A stretch of DNA of 64,000 nt from Duganella levis (GTDB taxonomy: Bacteria; Pseudomonadota; Gammaproteobacteria; Burkholderiales; Burkholderiaceae_D). How positions within the stretch are numbered: the stretch's first letter is position 1; every line of letters starts with the position of its first letter. The stretch spans positions 106,462 to 170,461 of the forward strand of contig NZ_WWCT01000014.1 of the NCBI RefSeq assembly GCF_009857605.1, written 5' to 3'. The position numbers and the translations under genes were made by a program. Under the pieces are notes generated by a model, which saw only the letters and a list, made by a program, of their open reading frames with translations, had not been told where the DNA came from and did not search any database. Positions 1 through 11,786 of the stretch are shown one piece after another.

Positions 1-347
1 GCTGGCAGCAGCGGCTCCACTCCCACCGCGCCCTGCCATGCAAACGCTTGCCCTTCCAGGCTTTGCGGTTCGCCCGACCAGTCGCGGCTGATGTAGAAAT
101 GCAGCCGCACATGCGCATGCGGATACACGTATTCCACGCCGCACCACTCCTCGGCGCTGTGAATCTGCAAGCCGAGTTCCTCGACAAACTCGCGCTTCAG
201 CGCTTCCAGTATCGTCTCGCCCGGATCGACTTTACCGCCCGGGAATTCCCAGTAACCGTCATACGGCTTGCCGGCCGGACGCTGGCCCAGCAGCACATCG
301 CCATTCGGCTTGACCAGAATACCTACTGCGACATCGACCGGCTTCAT
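1..347 (-). CDS. Nudix hydrolase, MutT-like (3' end outside window)
   Basis: Probably hydrolyses oxidised or other nucleoside triphosphates (8-oxo-dGTPase type). About 115 residues are visible; the C-terminus runs off the left edge. The Nudix box occupies residues 38-60: G38, E44, then REFVEELGL at 52-60, which fits GX5EX7REUXEEXGU completely. The first residues, MKPVDVAVGILVKPNGDVLL, form the usual opening strand. The ATG at 347 overlaps the stop of the upstream DUF815 ATPase by four bases (ATGA), so translation is probably coupled. The order argJ, ATPase, mutT on one strand is, from memory, common in related betaproteobacteria. A general Nudix hydrolase rather than true MutT cannot be excluded. 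Confidence 0.9.
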   Translation of the reverse strand, partial: MKPVDVAVGILVKPNGDVLLGQRPAGKPYDGYWEFPGGKVDPGETILEALKREFVEELGLQIHSAEEWCGVEYVYPHAHVRLHFYISRDWSGEPQSLEGQAFAWQGAVGVEPLLP

Positions 348-1213
348 GCCAGCTTCCCCGCGTAATCCTTGGCGAACTGCCACGCCACGCGTCCCGAGCG
401 CGAACCGCGCTGCAAGGCCCAGCGTAAGGCATCGCCACGCGCCGCCTCGATCTGCGCCTCGGTGCAACCCAGCGACGCCAGCCAGTGACCCACAATCGCC
501 AGGTAATCATCCTGCCGGAACGGATAGAACGTCAGCCACAAGCCAAAACGCTCGGACAGCGAAATCTTTTCCTCCACCGTCTCGCCCGGATGCAGGTCGC
601 CGTTCTCGTCGTGCTTGTACGTCATGTTGTCGGACATGCGCTCCGGCAGCAGGTGACGGCGGTTCGAGGTCGCGTAAATCAGCACATTGTCCGACTGCGC
701 CGAGATGCTGCCGTCCAGCGCCACCTTCAGCGCCTTGTAGCCGCTCTCGCCCTCTTCAAACGACAGGTCGTCGCAGAAGATGATGAAACGCTCCGGCCGC
801 GCCGCCACCAGGTCGACGATGTCCGGCAACTCGGCCAGGTCGGCCTTGTCCACCTCGATCAGGCGCAGGCCGTCCTTGGCGAACTGGTTCAGGCAAGCCT
901 TGATCAGCGACGACTTGCCGGTGCCGCGCGCGCCGGTCAGCAGCACGTTGTTGGCCGGCTTGCCCGCCACGAACTGGCGGGTGTTCTGCTCAATCTGCTC
1001 TTTCTGCGGACCGATGTGCTGCAAGTCGTCCAGCGCAATGCTGGACACGTGCGCCACCGCCTGCAGATAGCTCGGGCCATTGGCGCGCTTGCGCCAGCGG
1101 AATGCAAAGCCACGCTCCCACTCGGGCTGCGGCGCAGCCGGCGGCAAGATGGCTTCCACGCGCGCCAGCAGCGCTTCGGCGCGCGCAAGGAATTGGTCGA
1201 GGGCGGCCGACAT
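344..1213 (-). CDS. DUF815-family AAA+ ATPase
   Basis: P-loop ATPase of the DUF815 family; its cellular role is not established. Of 289 residues, the Walker A motif GARGTGKS lies at 94-101 and a Walker B-like FIIFCDDLSFEEGE at about 143-156. The C-terminal half (FPFRQDDYLAIVGHWLA) resembles an AAA lid. The start is the ATG at 1213, one base after the argJ stop. Its own stop overlaps the Nudix start, so argJ, this gene and the Nudix gene probably form one transcript. Confidence 0.85.
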   Translation of the reverse strand: MSAALDQFLARAEALLARVEAILPPAAPQPEWERGFAFRWRKRANGPSYLQAVAHVSSIALDDLQHIGPQKEQIEQNTRQFVAGKPANNVLLTGARGTGKSSLIKACLNQFAKDGLRLIEVDKADLAELPDIVDLVAARPERFIIFCDDLSFEEGESGYKALKVALDGSISAQSDNVLIYATSNRRHLLPERMSDNMTYKHDENGDLHPGETVEEKISLSERFGLWLTFYPFRQDDYLAIVGHWLASLGCTEAQIEAARGDALRWALQRGSRSGRVAWQFAKDYAGKLA

Positions 1214-1214
1214 C

Positions 1215-2453
1215 TTACGAGCGGTAGTCGGCGTTGATCGACACGTAATCGTGCGACAGGTCGCAGGTGTACACGGTGGCCGTGGCGGCGCCGCGCGCCA
1301 GCTTGACGCGTACCGTGATCTCGCTCTGCTTCATGATGCGCTGGCCGTCTTCTTCCTTGTAGTCCGGATTACGGCCGCCGTTCTTGGCCACCCACACGTC
1401 GTCCAGGTACAGGTTCAGCTTGCTGACGTCGAGGTCGTCGACGCCGGCGTAGCCGATCGCGGCCAGGATGCGGCCCAGGTTAGGGTCGGAGGCGAAAAAG
1501 GCGGTTTTCACCAGCGGCGAATGGCCGATCGAGTAAGCGATCTTGCGGCACTCTTCCACGTTGGCGCCCTCTTCCACGATGATGCTCATGAACTTGGTGG
1601 CGCCTTCGCCGTCGCGCACGATGGCTTGCGCCAGGAACAGCGACAGTTCGGTCACGGCGTCGCGCAGCTGTGCGTATTCCGGCTGTTCGACCGAGGTGAT
1701 TTCCAGCGCACCGGCGCCGGTGGCGATCAGCATGAAGGAATCGTTGGTCGAGGTGTCGCCGTCGATGGTGATGCAGTTGAACGAGTGATCGGCTGCATGC
1801 TTGACCAGCTGGTCCAGCACCGGCTGCGCCACCTTGGCGTCGAACGCCAGGTAGCCCAGCATGGTCGCCATGTTCGGCTTGATCATGCCGGCGCCTTTGG
1901 AGATGCCGGTCATGGTGACCGTGTGGCCGCCGATGGTAACGGTGCGCGAGCCGGCTTTCGGCTGCGTGTCGGTGGTCATGATGGCTTCGGCGGCGTTGTA
2001 CCAGTTGTCGGCCTTCAGGCCGGCGATGGCTTGCGGCAGGCCGGCGATCACTTTGGCGGCCGGCAGCGGCTCCAGGATCACGCCAGTCGAGAACGGCAGG
2101 ATCTGCGCCGCGTCCACGCCCAGCTGCGCTGCCAATGCGGTGCAGGTTTCGTTGGCCAGCGACAGGCCCAGTTCGCCGGTGCCGGCGTTGGCGTTGCCGG
2201 TGTTGACCAGCAGCGCGGCAATCGGCTTGCCGCTGGTTTGGGCGGCCGCCAGGTGGGCCTTGGAGATCTGCACCGGCGCGGCGCAGAAGCGGTTCAGCGT
2301 GAACACGCCGGCCACGGTGGCGGTCGGCGCCAGTTTCATCACCAGCACATCCTTGCGATTCGGCTTCTTGATGCCGGCTTCGGCATAGCCGATTTCAATG
2401 CCCGCTACGGGCTTCAGGTCGGCGGCGATGGGCAGGGGGGAATTGACGGCCAT
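1215..2453 (-). CDS. argJ: bifunctional glutamate N-acetyltransferase / amino-acid N-acetyltransferase
   Basis: Arginine biosynthesis: transfers acetyl from N-acetylornithine to glutamate, recycling the acetyl group; bifunctional forms also use acetyl-CoA. It is 412 residues, normal for the family. The self-cleavage site is visible as MATMLG, with A196-T197 as the cut and T197 as the nucleophile that starts the beta chain. Conserved [11 protein letters not shown] (84-94) and TTDTQPK (160-166) are present, and the protein ends in ISINADYRS, close to the family's usual C-terminus. First gene of a probable three-gene unit with the DUF815 ATPase and Nudix genes. It faces away from the divergent porin gene across a 330-base gap. 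Confidence 0.97.
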   Translation of the reverse strand: MAVNSPLPIAADLKPVAGIEIGYAEAGIKKPNRKDVLVMKLAPTATVAGVFTLNRFCAAPVQISKAHLAAAQTSGKPIAALLVNTGNANAGTGELGLSLANETCTALAAQLGVDAAQILPFSTGVILEPLPAAKVIAGLPQAIAGLKADNWYNAAEAIMTTDTQPKAGSRTVTIGGHTVTMTGISKGAGMIKPNMATMLGYLAFDAKVAQPVLDQLVKHAADHSFNCITIDGDTSTNDSFMLIATGAGALEITSVEQPEYAQLRDAVTELSLFLAQAIVRDGEGATKFMSIIVEEGANVEECRKIAYSIGHSPLVKTAFFASDPNLGRILAAIGYAGVDDLDVSKLNLYLDDVWVAKNGGRNPDYKEEDGQRIMKQSEITVRVKLARGAATATVYTCDLSHDYVSINADYRS

Positions 2454-2783
2454 ATTCGTGATCTCGTGGGTGAAAAGAGGGAGCCGCTATTGTAATACCT
2501 GATCCGCCAGCCGCGTGGGCTGTAACCACGAGTACGCCGATAACAGAACATCAAATTTATTAAAAAATCACTAGAGAGATATCGTACAACCTGCTGTTTT
2601 TACAGGGTTTTTTGCATAAAAACCACAGAAATTTAGTACGATCGTTCGGTTTATCGTTTTCCTCTTTCATGCTTTGGGGAAACTGATTTAAGGTGAGAAC
2701 CGAATGCCCCATCCCCGCATTGTTCATAAATACAAAAGACGGCACAACCGTCACACCGACAATAACTCCCTAGGATTGAACTC
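2454..2783. other. divergent promoter region between argJ and porin
   Basis: AT-richer than its surroundings and without a convincing gene. An inverted repeat GGTTTTT/AAAAACC lies at 2606-2624 with a five-base loop. A second small hairpin, GACGG/CCGTC, lies at 2738-2752 in what would be the porin leader. AGGAT at 2772-2776 serves as the ribosome site for the porin ATG at 2784. No clean sigma-70 promoter could be assigned on either strand. Confidence 0.5.
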
Positions 2784-4001
2784 ATGAAAAAGCAACTTTT
2801 AGTAGCTGCCGTATTGGCTGCCACCGTCGCCATGCAGGCGCAAGCTGGCGCACTGGATGACGGCAACCTGAGCATCAGCGGCTTCGGCACCGTCGGCGTC
2901 GCCAAGAGCAATACCGATGACGCGAAATTCGCGCGCTACAACCAGGCCGACGGCGTCGGCGATAGCACCCGCATCGGCCTCGACACCAACCTCGGCCTGC
3001 AAGCAACCTACAAGATCAACGACTGGCTGTCCGGCACCGCGCAGGTGCTGACCCGCAAGGCCACCGAACACAGTTTCACCACCGACCTGACCTGGGCCTT
3101 CCTGAAAGCCCGCATCAACGATGAAGTGTCGGTCCGCGTCGGCCGCGTGGTGGTGCCGACCTTCCTGATTTCCGATTACCAGAACGTCGGCTACGCCAAC
3201 ACCATGATGCGTCCGCCGATCGAGATGTACAGCCAGAATCCGATTGAAAACTCGGACGGCGCCGACATCAACTACCAGCACGCGTTTGGCGAGCTGAACT
3301 TCACGGCCCAGGCCTTCGCCGGCGTCAGCCGCGGCAAGCTGTTCGTCTCCTCCGGCGCCGGCTCGACCGCCACCTACCGCGCCCCGGCCGCTGGCCTGAG
3401 CGTGTCGGGCGAATACGGTCCGTTCCTGCTGCGCTTCGCCCACGCGCGCGCCGACATGCACATCAACGACCTGCAACCGATCAACGGCCTGACCACCACG
3501 CTGAACACCGTCGGCTTCACCCAGCTGGCGTCGGACCTGACCTTCACCAGCGGCAAGAAGATCGCCTTCACCTCGATCGGCGGCACCATGGACTGGAATA
3601 ACATCGTTGCCCAGGCCGAGTACGCGCAGCGCCGCGCCAAAGAAGCCGTCTACCTGCCGGACACCAATTCCTGGTACACCATGGTCGGCTACCGCGTCGG
3701 CAAAGTGCTGCCGTACTACGCGCACGCTTCGGCCAAAGGCGCAGGCAGCTCGGTCACCACGCCGGCCGCACTGGCCCGCGTGCCAGCCCTGAACACCGCC
3801 GTTACCGGCCTGCTGACGTCGGCCGAGCAAACCTCGGACATCGTCGGCGTGCGTTGGGACTTCGCCAAATCGGTCGCACTGAAAGTGCAGGTGGACCGCG
3901 TCAAGCCTAAAGCCAAATCGGGCCTGCTGATCAACGTGCCAGCCGCCGGCTACAACAAAGACGTTACCGTGGTCGCCGCCGGCCTGGACTTCGTATTCTG
4001 A
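2784..4001 (+). CDS. outer-membrane porin-like beta-barrel protein
   Basis: Predicted outer-membrane protein of 405 residues. A Sec signal peptide covers about residues 1-22 (lysines, hydrophobic core, then AQAGA). The rest is a run of alternating amphipathic strands, and the protein ends in LDFVF with a terminal phenylalanine, the barrel-assembly signature. It is unlike the OmpC-type porin at 45360-46451. The next gene starts 16 bases downstream and encodes a small periplasmic binding-protein-like protein, followed by a histidine kinase, so the three may form one operon for sensing or uptake of a solute. The substrate is unknown. Confidence 0.75.
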   Translation: MKKQLLVAAVLAATVAMQAQAGALDDGNLSISGFGTVGVAKSNTDDAKFARYNQADGVGDSTRIGLDTNLGLQATYKINDWLSGTAQVLTRKATEHSFTTDLTWAFLKARINDEVSVRVGRVVVPTFLISDYQNVGYANTMMRPPIEMYSQNPIENSDGADINYQHAFGELNFTAQAFAGVSRGKLFVSSGAGSTATYRAPAAGLSVSGEYGPFLLRFAHARADMHINDLQPINGLTTTLNTVGFTQLASDLTFTSGKKIAFTSIGGTMDWNNIVAQAEYAQRRAKEAVYLPDTNSWYTMVGYRVGKVLPYYAHASAKGAGSSVTTPAALARVPALNTAVTGLLTSAEQTSDIVGVRWDFAKSVALKVQVDRVKPKAKSGLLINVPAAGYNKDVTVVAAGLDFVF

Positions 4002-4017
4002 TCGGGAGACACCAATA

Positions 4018-4425
4018 ATGAAAAAATTACTCAGCGTTCTGCTGCTGTCCGCCTTGGGCGCAGCTGCCCTCCCGGCTTCGGCCGAAATCGTCGTCATCGT
4101 CAGCAAGCAGAATCCGGCCACGCGCATGTTCTCGGAACAGGCGTCGCAATTCTTCCTCGGCAAATCCAACCTGTTCACGCCGGTTGACCAGGCCGACGGT
4201 TCGGCCATCCGCAACGAGTTCTACAAAAAAGTAGCGGACAAGGATGCGGCGCAAGTCAAGGCGCTGTGGTCCAAGCTGGTGTTCACCGGCAAGGCCACGC
4301 CACCGAAGGAATATCCGAACAGTGCCGACGTCAAGAAAGCAGTTGCTGCCGATCCGAAAGCAATCGGGTATATTGACAAGTCGGCAGTTGACGATACTGT
4401 CAAAGTGATTTTGACCCTGCCTTAA
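4018..4425 (+). CDS. small periplasmic PstS-like substrate-binding domain protein
   Basis: Exported protein of 135 residues with a signal peptide ending near ALPASA (about residue 22). The mature part (EIVVIVSKQNPATRMFSEQ, then SQFFLGKSNLF) resembles the phosphate-binding PstS/PBP-like superfamily, and the C-terminus IGYIDKSAVDDTVKVILTL matches the end of that fold. It is less than half the length of PstS, so it is a single-lobe form and unlikely to work as a normal ABC binding protein. No pst genes are nearby. GGGAGA just upstream is a good ribosome site. Inference: a periplasmic partner for the porin before it or the kinase after it. Confidence 0.75.
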   Translation: MKKLLSVLLLSALGAAALPASAEIVVIVSKQNPATRMFSEQASQFFLGKSNLFTPVDQADGSAIRNEFYKKVADKDAAQVKALWSKLVFTGKATPPKEYPNSADVKKAVAADPKAIGYIDKSAVDDTVKVILTLP

Positions 4426-4506
4426 TCCAGGTCGCCCTGCCAGCCTGCTGCGCCATCCGCGCGGCAGGCGCGTGCGCTCCTGGCCTCGCCAAAAGGAGTG
4501 ACCGTT

Positions 4507-6495
4507 TTGAGTTTATCGCTACGCGCGAAGTTTCTGATGCTCAGTGCCGTAGTGCAGGCGCTGGTGGTGGGCCTGCTGATCTGGAACGGCCTGCGGCTGA
4601 TGAACCACGCGGTCAACAGCAATGCCGAACGCGTCGCCCAGGAATACGCCGTCACGCTCAACCTCTCCTTCAGCCCCTACGCCACGCGCGGACGGCTGCC
4701 CGAACTGAATAACTACCTCACCGAAATGTTGTCCGATCCGGACGACAGCTTCCTGCGCTACCTCACCATCCTCGACGAACACGACAGCCCGATCATCGCG
4801 GTCGGCAAGCGCGACCAACCGCTGCCGCCGCAACTGCGCCAGGCCGGCGACAGCTTCAAAGGCGCGCGCACGCTGATCGATGGCGCCACCCTGCACGCAC
4901 GCGCCCCGCTGCTGCTGGCCGATAACCGCATCGGCAGCATCAACTTCGGCCTCAGCACCAAAGACCTGCGCCAGGCGCGCGACGAGGTGCTGATGCAGAG
5001 CTGCGTGATTGCGCTGTTCGGCTTTGCGCTGGGGGTGCTGATGTTCTACATCTTCACTTACGGCATCGGCCGCCGGCTGCAGGCGCTGACTGGCGAATCG
5101 CAACAGATGGCGTTGGGCGATTACAGCAAGGCACTGCCGGTACATGGCGACGATGAGATCGCTATCTTTGCGCGCACGCTGAACACCATGAGCGCGGCGC
5201 TGCGCGAACGCATCGCGCAGCTGGAGCAATCGCAGCGGCGGCTGTCGGAATCGGAGGCACGGTTTAAAACGTTATTTGACATGGCGCCGCTGCCGCTGAC
5301 CGTGTCGGACCGCGAAGGCCGCATCGTCGCCGCCAACCGCGCGGTACGCTACACCTTTGGCAGCGCGGCCGACAACATCATCGGCAAGCGCAGCAACGAA
5401 GTGCCGTTCTGGGCCAGCGCGGTCGAGCGCGAACGCATCTGGCAAATCTACCGCGCGGAAGGCGCGGTGCAAGGCGCGATCGCCGGCGTGCTGCTGCCCG
5501 ACGGCAGCGTTGGCAGCGTGGCGATCTGGTCGTCGTCGCTGACCCAGGATGGCAGCGACGTCATCATCTGGGCGCTGCTGGACCTGACCGAGGAACTGAA
5601 CGCCAAGCGCGAACTGAAGGATCTCAACGTCTCGCTGGAAAGCCGGGTACGCGAACGCTCGGCCGCGTTGGAGCGCGCCAACGGCGAGCTGAACGCCACG
5701 CTGCAAACGCTGCGCCATACGCAGCATGAGCTGCTGTCGTCGGAAAAGATGGCGTCGCTGGGCTCGCTGGTGGCCGGCATCGCGCATGAACTGAATACGC
5801 CGATCGGCAACAGCCTGCTGGCCTCCACCGCGCTGCACGACCGCGTGCTGGACTTCGAGCAGCAGGTCAGCGCCGGCAACTTGCGCCGTTCGCAACTGAC
5901 CGCGCACCTGGACGAGGTGTGCACCGCCAGCACTTTGATTTCCGGTTCGCTGCACAAGGCGGCCGAGCTGATCGCGTCGTTCAAGCAGATCGCGGTCGAC
6001 CAGACCAATGACCAGCGGCGCGCGTTCGACCTGCTGGCGGCGGTGCAGGACACCATCGCCACCTACATGCCGCGCCTGCGCCGGGTGCCGTGCGAAGTGA
6101 CGCTGCAGATTCCGGCCGGGCTGGTGCTGGATTCGTATCCGGGCGGGCTGTACCAGATCCTCAACAACCTGATCAACAACTCCCTGACGCATGCGTTTGA
6201 ACGGCGTCAGGGCGCCGCCATTACCGTCAGCGCCGAGCGGCTGGAAGGCGATATCATCGCACTGGCGTTCAGCGACAACGGCAGCGGCATGGGCGACGAT
6301 GTGCTCAAGCGCGTGTTCGATCCCTTCTTCACCACCAAGATGGGCCAGGGCGGCACCGGGCTGGGCATGAACATCGTCTATAACATCGTTACCGGCGTGC
6401 TGGGCGGCCGTATCAGCATCGACTCGTCGCTGGGCGCCGGCACCACCATCCGCATGCTGCTGCCCCGCGTGGCGCCGCAGCGGGAGAATAAATAA
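4507..6495 (+). CDS. membrane sensor histidine kinase with HAMP and PAS domains
   Basis: Two-component sensor of about 662 residues. In order: a transmembrane segment near 9-29, a periplasmic sensor region, a second membrane segment (LFGFALGVLMFYIFTYGIG), HAMP, a PAS domain (from about 250), a coiled linker, a HisKA domain with phospho-acceptor H427 in GIAHELNTP, and an HATPase domain with NNLINNS, DNGSGMG and GTGLGM. The best start is the TTG at 4507: the ribosome site AAGGAG at 4493-4498 lies eight bases upstream, whereas the in-frame GTG at 4498 overlaps that site. No response regulator gene is adjacent, so its partner is elsewhere. It follows the small binding-protein-like gene and may sense through it. 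Confidence 0.9.
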   Translation: MSLSLRAKFLMLSAVVQALVVGLLIWNGLRLMNHAVNSNAERVAQEYAVTLNLSFSPYATRGRLPELNNYLTEMLSDPDDSFLRYLTILDEHDSPIIAVGKRDQPLPPQLRQAGDSFKGARTLIDGATLHARAPLLLADNRIGSINFGLSTKDLRQARDEVLMQSCVIALFGFALGVLMFYIFTYGIGRRLQALTGESQQMALGDYSKALPVHGDDEIAIFARTLNTMSAALRERIAQLEQSQRRLSESEARFKTLFDMAPLPLTVSDREGRIVAANRAVRYTFGSAADNIIGKRSNEVPFWASAVERERIWQIYRAEGAVQGAIAGVLLPDGSVGSVAIWSSSLTQDGSDVIIWALLDLTEELNAKRELKDLNVSLESRVRERSAALERANGELNATLQTLRHTQHELLSSEKMASLGSLVAGIAHELNTPIGNSLLASTALHDRVLDFEQQVSAGNLRRSQLTAHLDEVCTASTLISGSLHKAAELIASFKQIAVDQTNDQRRAFDLLAAVQDTIATYMPRLRRVPCEVTLQIPAGLVLDSYPGGLYQILNNLINNSLTHAFERRQGAAITVSAERLEGDIIALAFSDNGSGMGDDVLKRVFDPFFTTKMGQGGTGLGMNIVYNIVTGVLGGRISIDSSLGAGTTIRMLLPRVAPQRENK

Positions 6496-6510
6496 GTTAT
6501 CTGCAGGCAC

Positions 6511-6990
6511 TTAGTCGAACACCTGTTTCAGCGATTGCGACTCCGGTAGCGCATCGCTCCAGGCTTCGAGTTGCTCCAGCGTGGCTTTCGCAGTTTGCTC
6601 CGCGTAGTCTTAGGCAATGCGCCAAAACGGCGTGTGAGCTGCCGCTCAAGCAGCGCCAATGCGCCCTCCTTGCGGCCCAGCGCCAAGCCTTGTTCGCGCC
6701 CTCGCTCCATGCCTTGCTCCATGCCTTGCTCCATGCCTTTGCGCCAGCCTTTGTCGATGAACGACTGTTCCAGTGGGCTGATCCATTCCATCTTCCGCTC
6801 CTTTTCCAGCTTAAGAAGATCCCGCCAATAACGCTCCTGATGCAGCTCAGGCAAGGCCATCATCCAGTCGATTACTTTGAACAGCACAATTATGCGCTGT
6901 TTGCGCCACCCATGTTGATACAGAAGCTTGGTCAACTGCCACTTGGCTGCGTAGAGCTGAGCAGGATCATGCCGGGCCTGCTGCGTGCAT
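6511..6990 (-). pseudogene. decayed Rpn-family / PD-(D/E)XK nuclease-type remnant
   Basis: C-terminal half of an Rpn (recombination-promoting nuclease, often annotated as transposase) family protein. The readable part runs from about ARHDPAQLYAAKWQLTKLLY through WISPLEQSFIDKGWRKG, then a GMEQG repeat and a C-terminal segment rich in leucine and arginine. The N-terminal catalytic half is missing; in-frame stops precede it near 7020. A one-base deletion near 6587-6593 shifts the frame: the intact ending (ATLEQLEAWSDALPESQ and onward) continues in another frame to a TAA at 6511-6513. Both the truncation and the frameshift argue for a dead gene. Confidence 0.65.
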
Positions 6991-7096
6991 AAAGCTACAG
7001 CTGAGTCGCCATTTTTTGCAGTTCATCGCATGCGGATGACTTGACCATTGAATCCGGCTTAGGATGTCCTGAGTTCATTTACCCGGAGATTTGATC

Positions 7097-7516
7097 ATGA
7101 AGAAACTGTCTTCCCTTGTGCTGGCCGGCATGCTGTCGGTCAGCGGCGGCGTGTTCGCCCAGGGCGCCAAGGAGGTGAGCGATGCGCGTGCCGCTACCGA
7201 GCGTTTCATGAAGCTGATGGATGCGGAGGAGTATTCGGCCGCCTGGAACAGCGGTGCCGAAAGCGTGCGCAAGGATATGCCCAAGATCGCCTGGAACTTG
7301 TTGGCCAGTACCGTCCATCTGCCGCTAGGCACGCTGAAGGGACGCAGCTACAAGTCAGCCACCGTCAAGCCGGCCACCATCACCTTCGAGTACGTTTCCG
7401 ACTACGAGAACAACCACAACGTCCGCGAAAGCGTGACCACTGTACGCGAGAAGGATGGCGTATGGCGCGTCTCCGGCTACGGCATCCTGGCGGACGACAA
7501 GAAGCCGGCCCAGTAA
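7097..7516 (+). CDS. exported DUF4019-type protein
   Basis: Small secreted protein of 139 residues. A Sec signal peptide (MKKLSSLVLAGMLSVSGGVF, cut near AQG) is followed by a DUF4019-like fold: an N-terminal helix (ATERFMKLMDAEEYSAAW), then strands such as VRESVTTVREKDGVWRVSGY. Function unknown. The ATG at 7097 has GGAG about nine bases upstream; an in-frame TTG at 7091 is less likely. It converges on the GAF kinase gene with only five bases between the stops. Confidence 0.75.
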   Translation: MKKLSSLVLAGMLSVSGGVFAQGAKEVSDARAATERFMKLMDAEEYSAAWNSGAESVRKDMPKIAWNLLASTVHLPLGTLKGRSYKSATVKPATITFEYVSDYENNHNVRESVTTVREKDGVWRVSGYGILADDKKPAQ

Positions 7517-7521
7517 GAGAA

Positions 7522-8709
7522 TTACGCCTGCACCGGCCCGGCGATGCGGGCACGGTAAGTAAAGGTGGTGGCGTCGTCGGTCGAGATCACTTCCAGCACG
7601 CCGCCATGCGAGATGGCGATCTCCGAGGCGATGAACAGGCCCAGTCCCAGCCCTTGGCCGCCTGTCGCATTGTCTGAGCGCCAGAACGGCTTGAACAGCT
7701 GCGCCTGCTTTTCCTCCGGAATGGCCGGCCCGCTATTCCGCACCGATAGCTCAAACATGCCGTTGGCCTGCTGCACCTCGACCTGCACCGGCGCCGCCGG
7801 GCTGCCGTGGATGATCGCGTTCTTCAACAGATTGGACAGCAGCTGCACCAGCCGCGGCGCATCGCAAAACAACGCAATGCCCTGAGGCAGTTCGGCGACG
7901 ATCTGGCGTTGCGGGAACACGCTTTGCAGCTCAGCAATCGCCTGCTGCAGCGAAGTTTCCAGATGGCTCTCGTGAAGCAGGTTGAGCGAGATGCCTCCGC
8001 CCATGCGTCCTCGCGTGAAATCAGTGACATCATCGATCAGCGAGGCGATGCGGTGGCTGCTGCGGTGCATGGTATCTAGCAGCGGCTTCAGCGATTCCGG
8101 CGCACGCAGCCGCAGGATTTCGGTGCCGTTCATGATGGTGCTCAGCGGCGTGCGGATATCGTGCCCCAGCATGGCGATGAACTGTTCACGCAGCTTGGCC
8201 GTCTTCATTTCGTCGCTGAGGGCGGCCTGGGCCTCGTCCAGCACCACTTCACTGGCCAACTGGCGGCTGATCAGGTCGGCAAACAGCATTAGCGTGTTGC
8301 GCGTGGCAGTCTTGTTGAGCTCGGCTTTTTCACGGTGCAGTCCGCACAATGAGCCAAAGTACTCGCCGCTGGGACGGTACAGGGGAATCGAGAAATAGCT
8401 CTCGAAACCGTAGATCCGGGGCGTATGGTGATCGCGGTACTGTTCGCTTTCGCTGACCGAATCGATGATGACGGCGCAGCGCGTATGTTGCACTTCCTGG
8501 CACAGCGTGGTGCTGATATCCAGTTCGCTGCCGGGTTCCAGCCCGTAACCGAGTTTATCGAGCACGGCGCAGGCATGCCACGAGGTCGGCGTCACCCGCG
8601 CAATACCGACGAAGCCGAGCCCGGTCAGCTCGGCCACCGCTTCGAGTATCGTCGGCACCGCGCTGATCTTCGCGATCGTCGCGATATCCGCATCCAAAGT
8701 CTGCTGCAT
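7522..8709 (-). CDS. soluble GAF-domain sensor histidine kinase
   Basis: Predicted cytoplasmic kinase of 395 residues without membrane segments. An N-terminal GAF domain covers about 15-150, followed by a HisKA domain with H183 in MLGHDIRTPLS and an HATPase domain (N box LLSNLLKNAI, then GQGLGLGLFIASEIA). The ligand of the GAF domain is not evident. The ATG at 8709 follows GGAGG at a suitable distance; an in-frame TTG at 8733 has no ribosome site. No response regulator is adjacent. The gene lies downstream of secA on the same strand but behind a terminator, so it is probably transcribed separately. Confidence 0.88.
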   Translation of the reverse strand: MQQTLDADIATIAKISAVPTILEAVAELTGLGFVGIARVTPTSWHACAVLDKLGYGLEPGSELDISTTLCQEVQHTRCAVIIDSVSESEQYRDHHTPRIYGFESYFSIPLYRPSGEYFGSLCGLHREKAELNKTATRNTLMLFADLISRQLASEVVLDEAQAALSDEMKTAKLREQFIAMLGHDIRTPLSTIMNGTEILRLRAPESLKPLLDTMHRSSHRIASLIDDVTDFTRGRMGGGISLNLLHESHLETSLQQAIAELQSVFPQRQIVAELPQGIALFCDAPRLVQLLSNLLKNAIIHGSPAAPVQVEVQQANGMFELSVRNSGPAIPEEKQAQLFKPFWRSDNATGGQGLGLGLFIASEIAISHGGVLEVISTDDATTFTYRARIAGPVQA

Positions 8710-8738
8710 GACGCGCCTCCGATATCTTGCCAAATAAA

Positions 8739-8770
8739 AAACCCGTAAAGCTTTTCAGCGTTACGGGTTT
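8739..8770 (-). terminator. rho-independent terminator after secA
   Basis: Perfect inverted repeat AAACCCGTAA / TTACGGGTTT (8739-8748 and 8761-8770) with a 12-base loop. On the minus strand the second arm runs into a T tract (GGGTTTTTTATTTG), so it should end transcripts from secA, whose stop is 21 bases away. Confidence 0.85.
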
Positions 8771-8791
8771 ATTGTCTAACAGTCCGGCTTG

Positions 8792-11575
<2,784 letters not shown>

Positions 11576-11712
11576 GCTTGAGTTCTTGAAAAAACGCCGT
11601 TAAAAAAAGCTCTGCGCCTTGACGCACTGAGTTGGACTATGGCAAAAGACGGTGATTTTATCACGCGTCCGGTGGTACATTGGGATATTGGCCTATATAA
11701 CAATAGCCGCTA

Positions 11713-11728
11713 CGTGAACAATGTCACA
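11713..11728. promoter_or_regulatory. CRP/FNR-like palindrome between secA and dciA
   Basis: CGTGA-N6-TCACA on the plus strand (TGTGA-N6-TCACG on the other) matches nine of ten conserved bases of the CRP consensus. It lies 138 bases upstream of the secA start and about 60 bases upstream of the DciA start. Whether a CRP-type protein binds here is inference. Confidence 0.4.
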
Positions 11729-11786
11729 AAATCAACCCGATTTTAACCGCTGGTCAGCATTTTAGGGAGTGGCGGCGATCTGTGAT

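Noticed and set aside
6690..6740. Tandem near-repeats CTCCATGCCTTG resembling a satellite
   Set aside because: They encode the GMEQG repeat of the Rpn-type remnant, a known feature of that family's C-terminal half.
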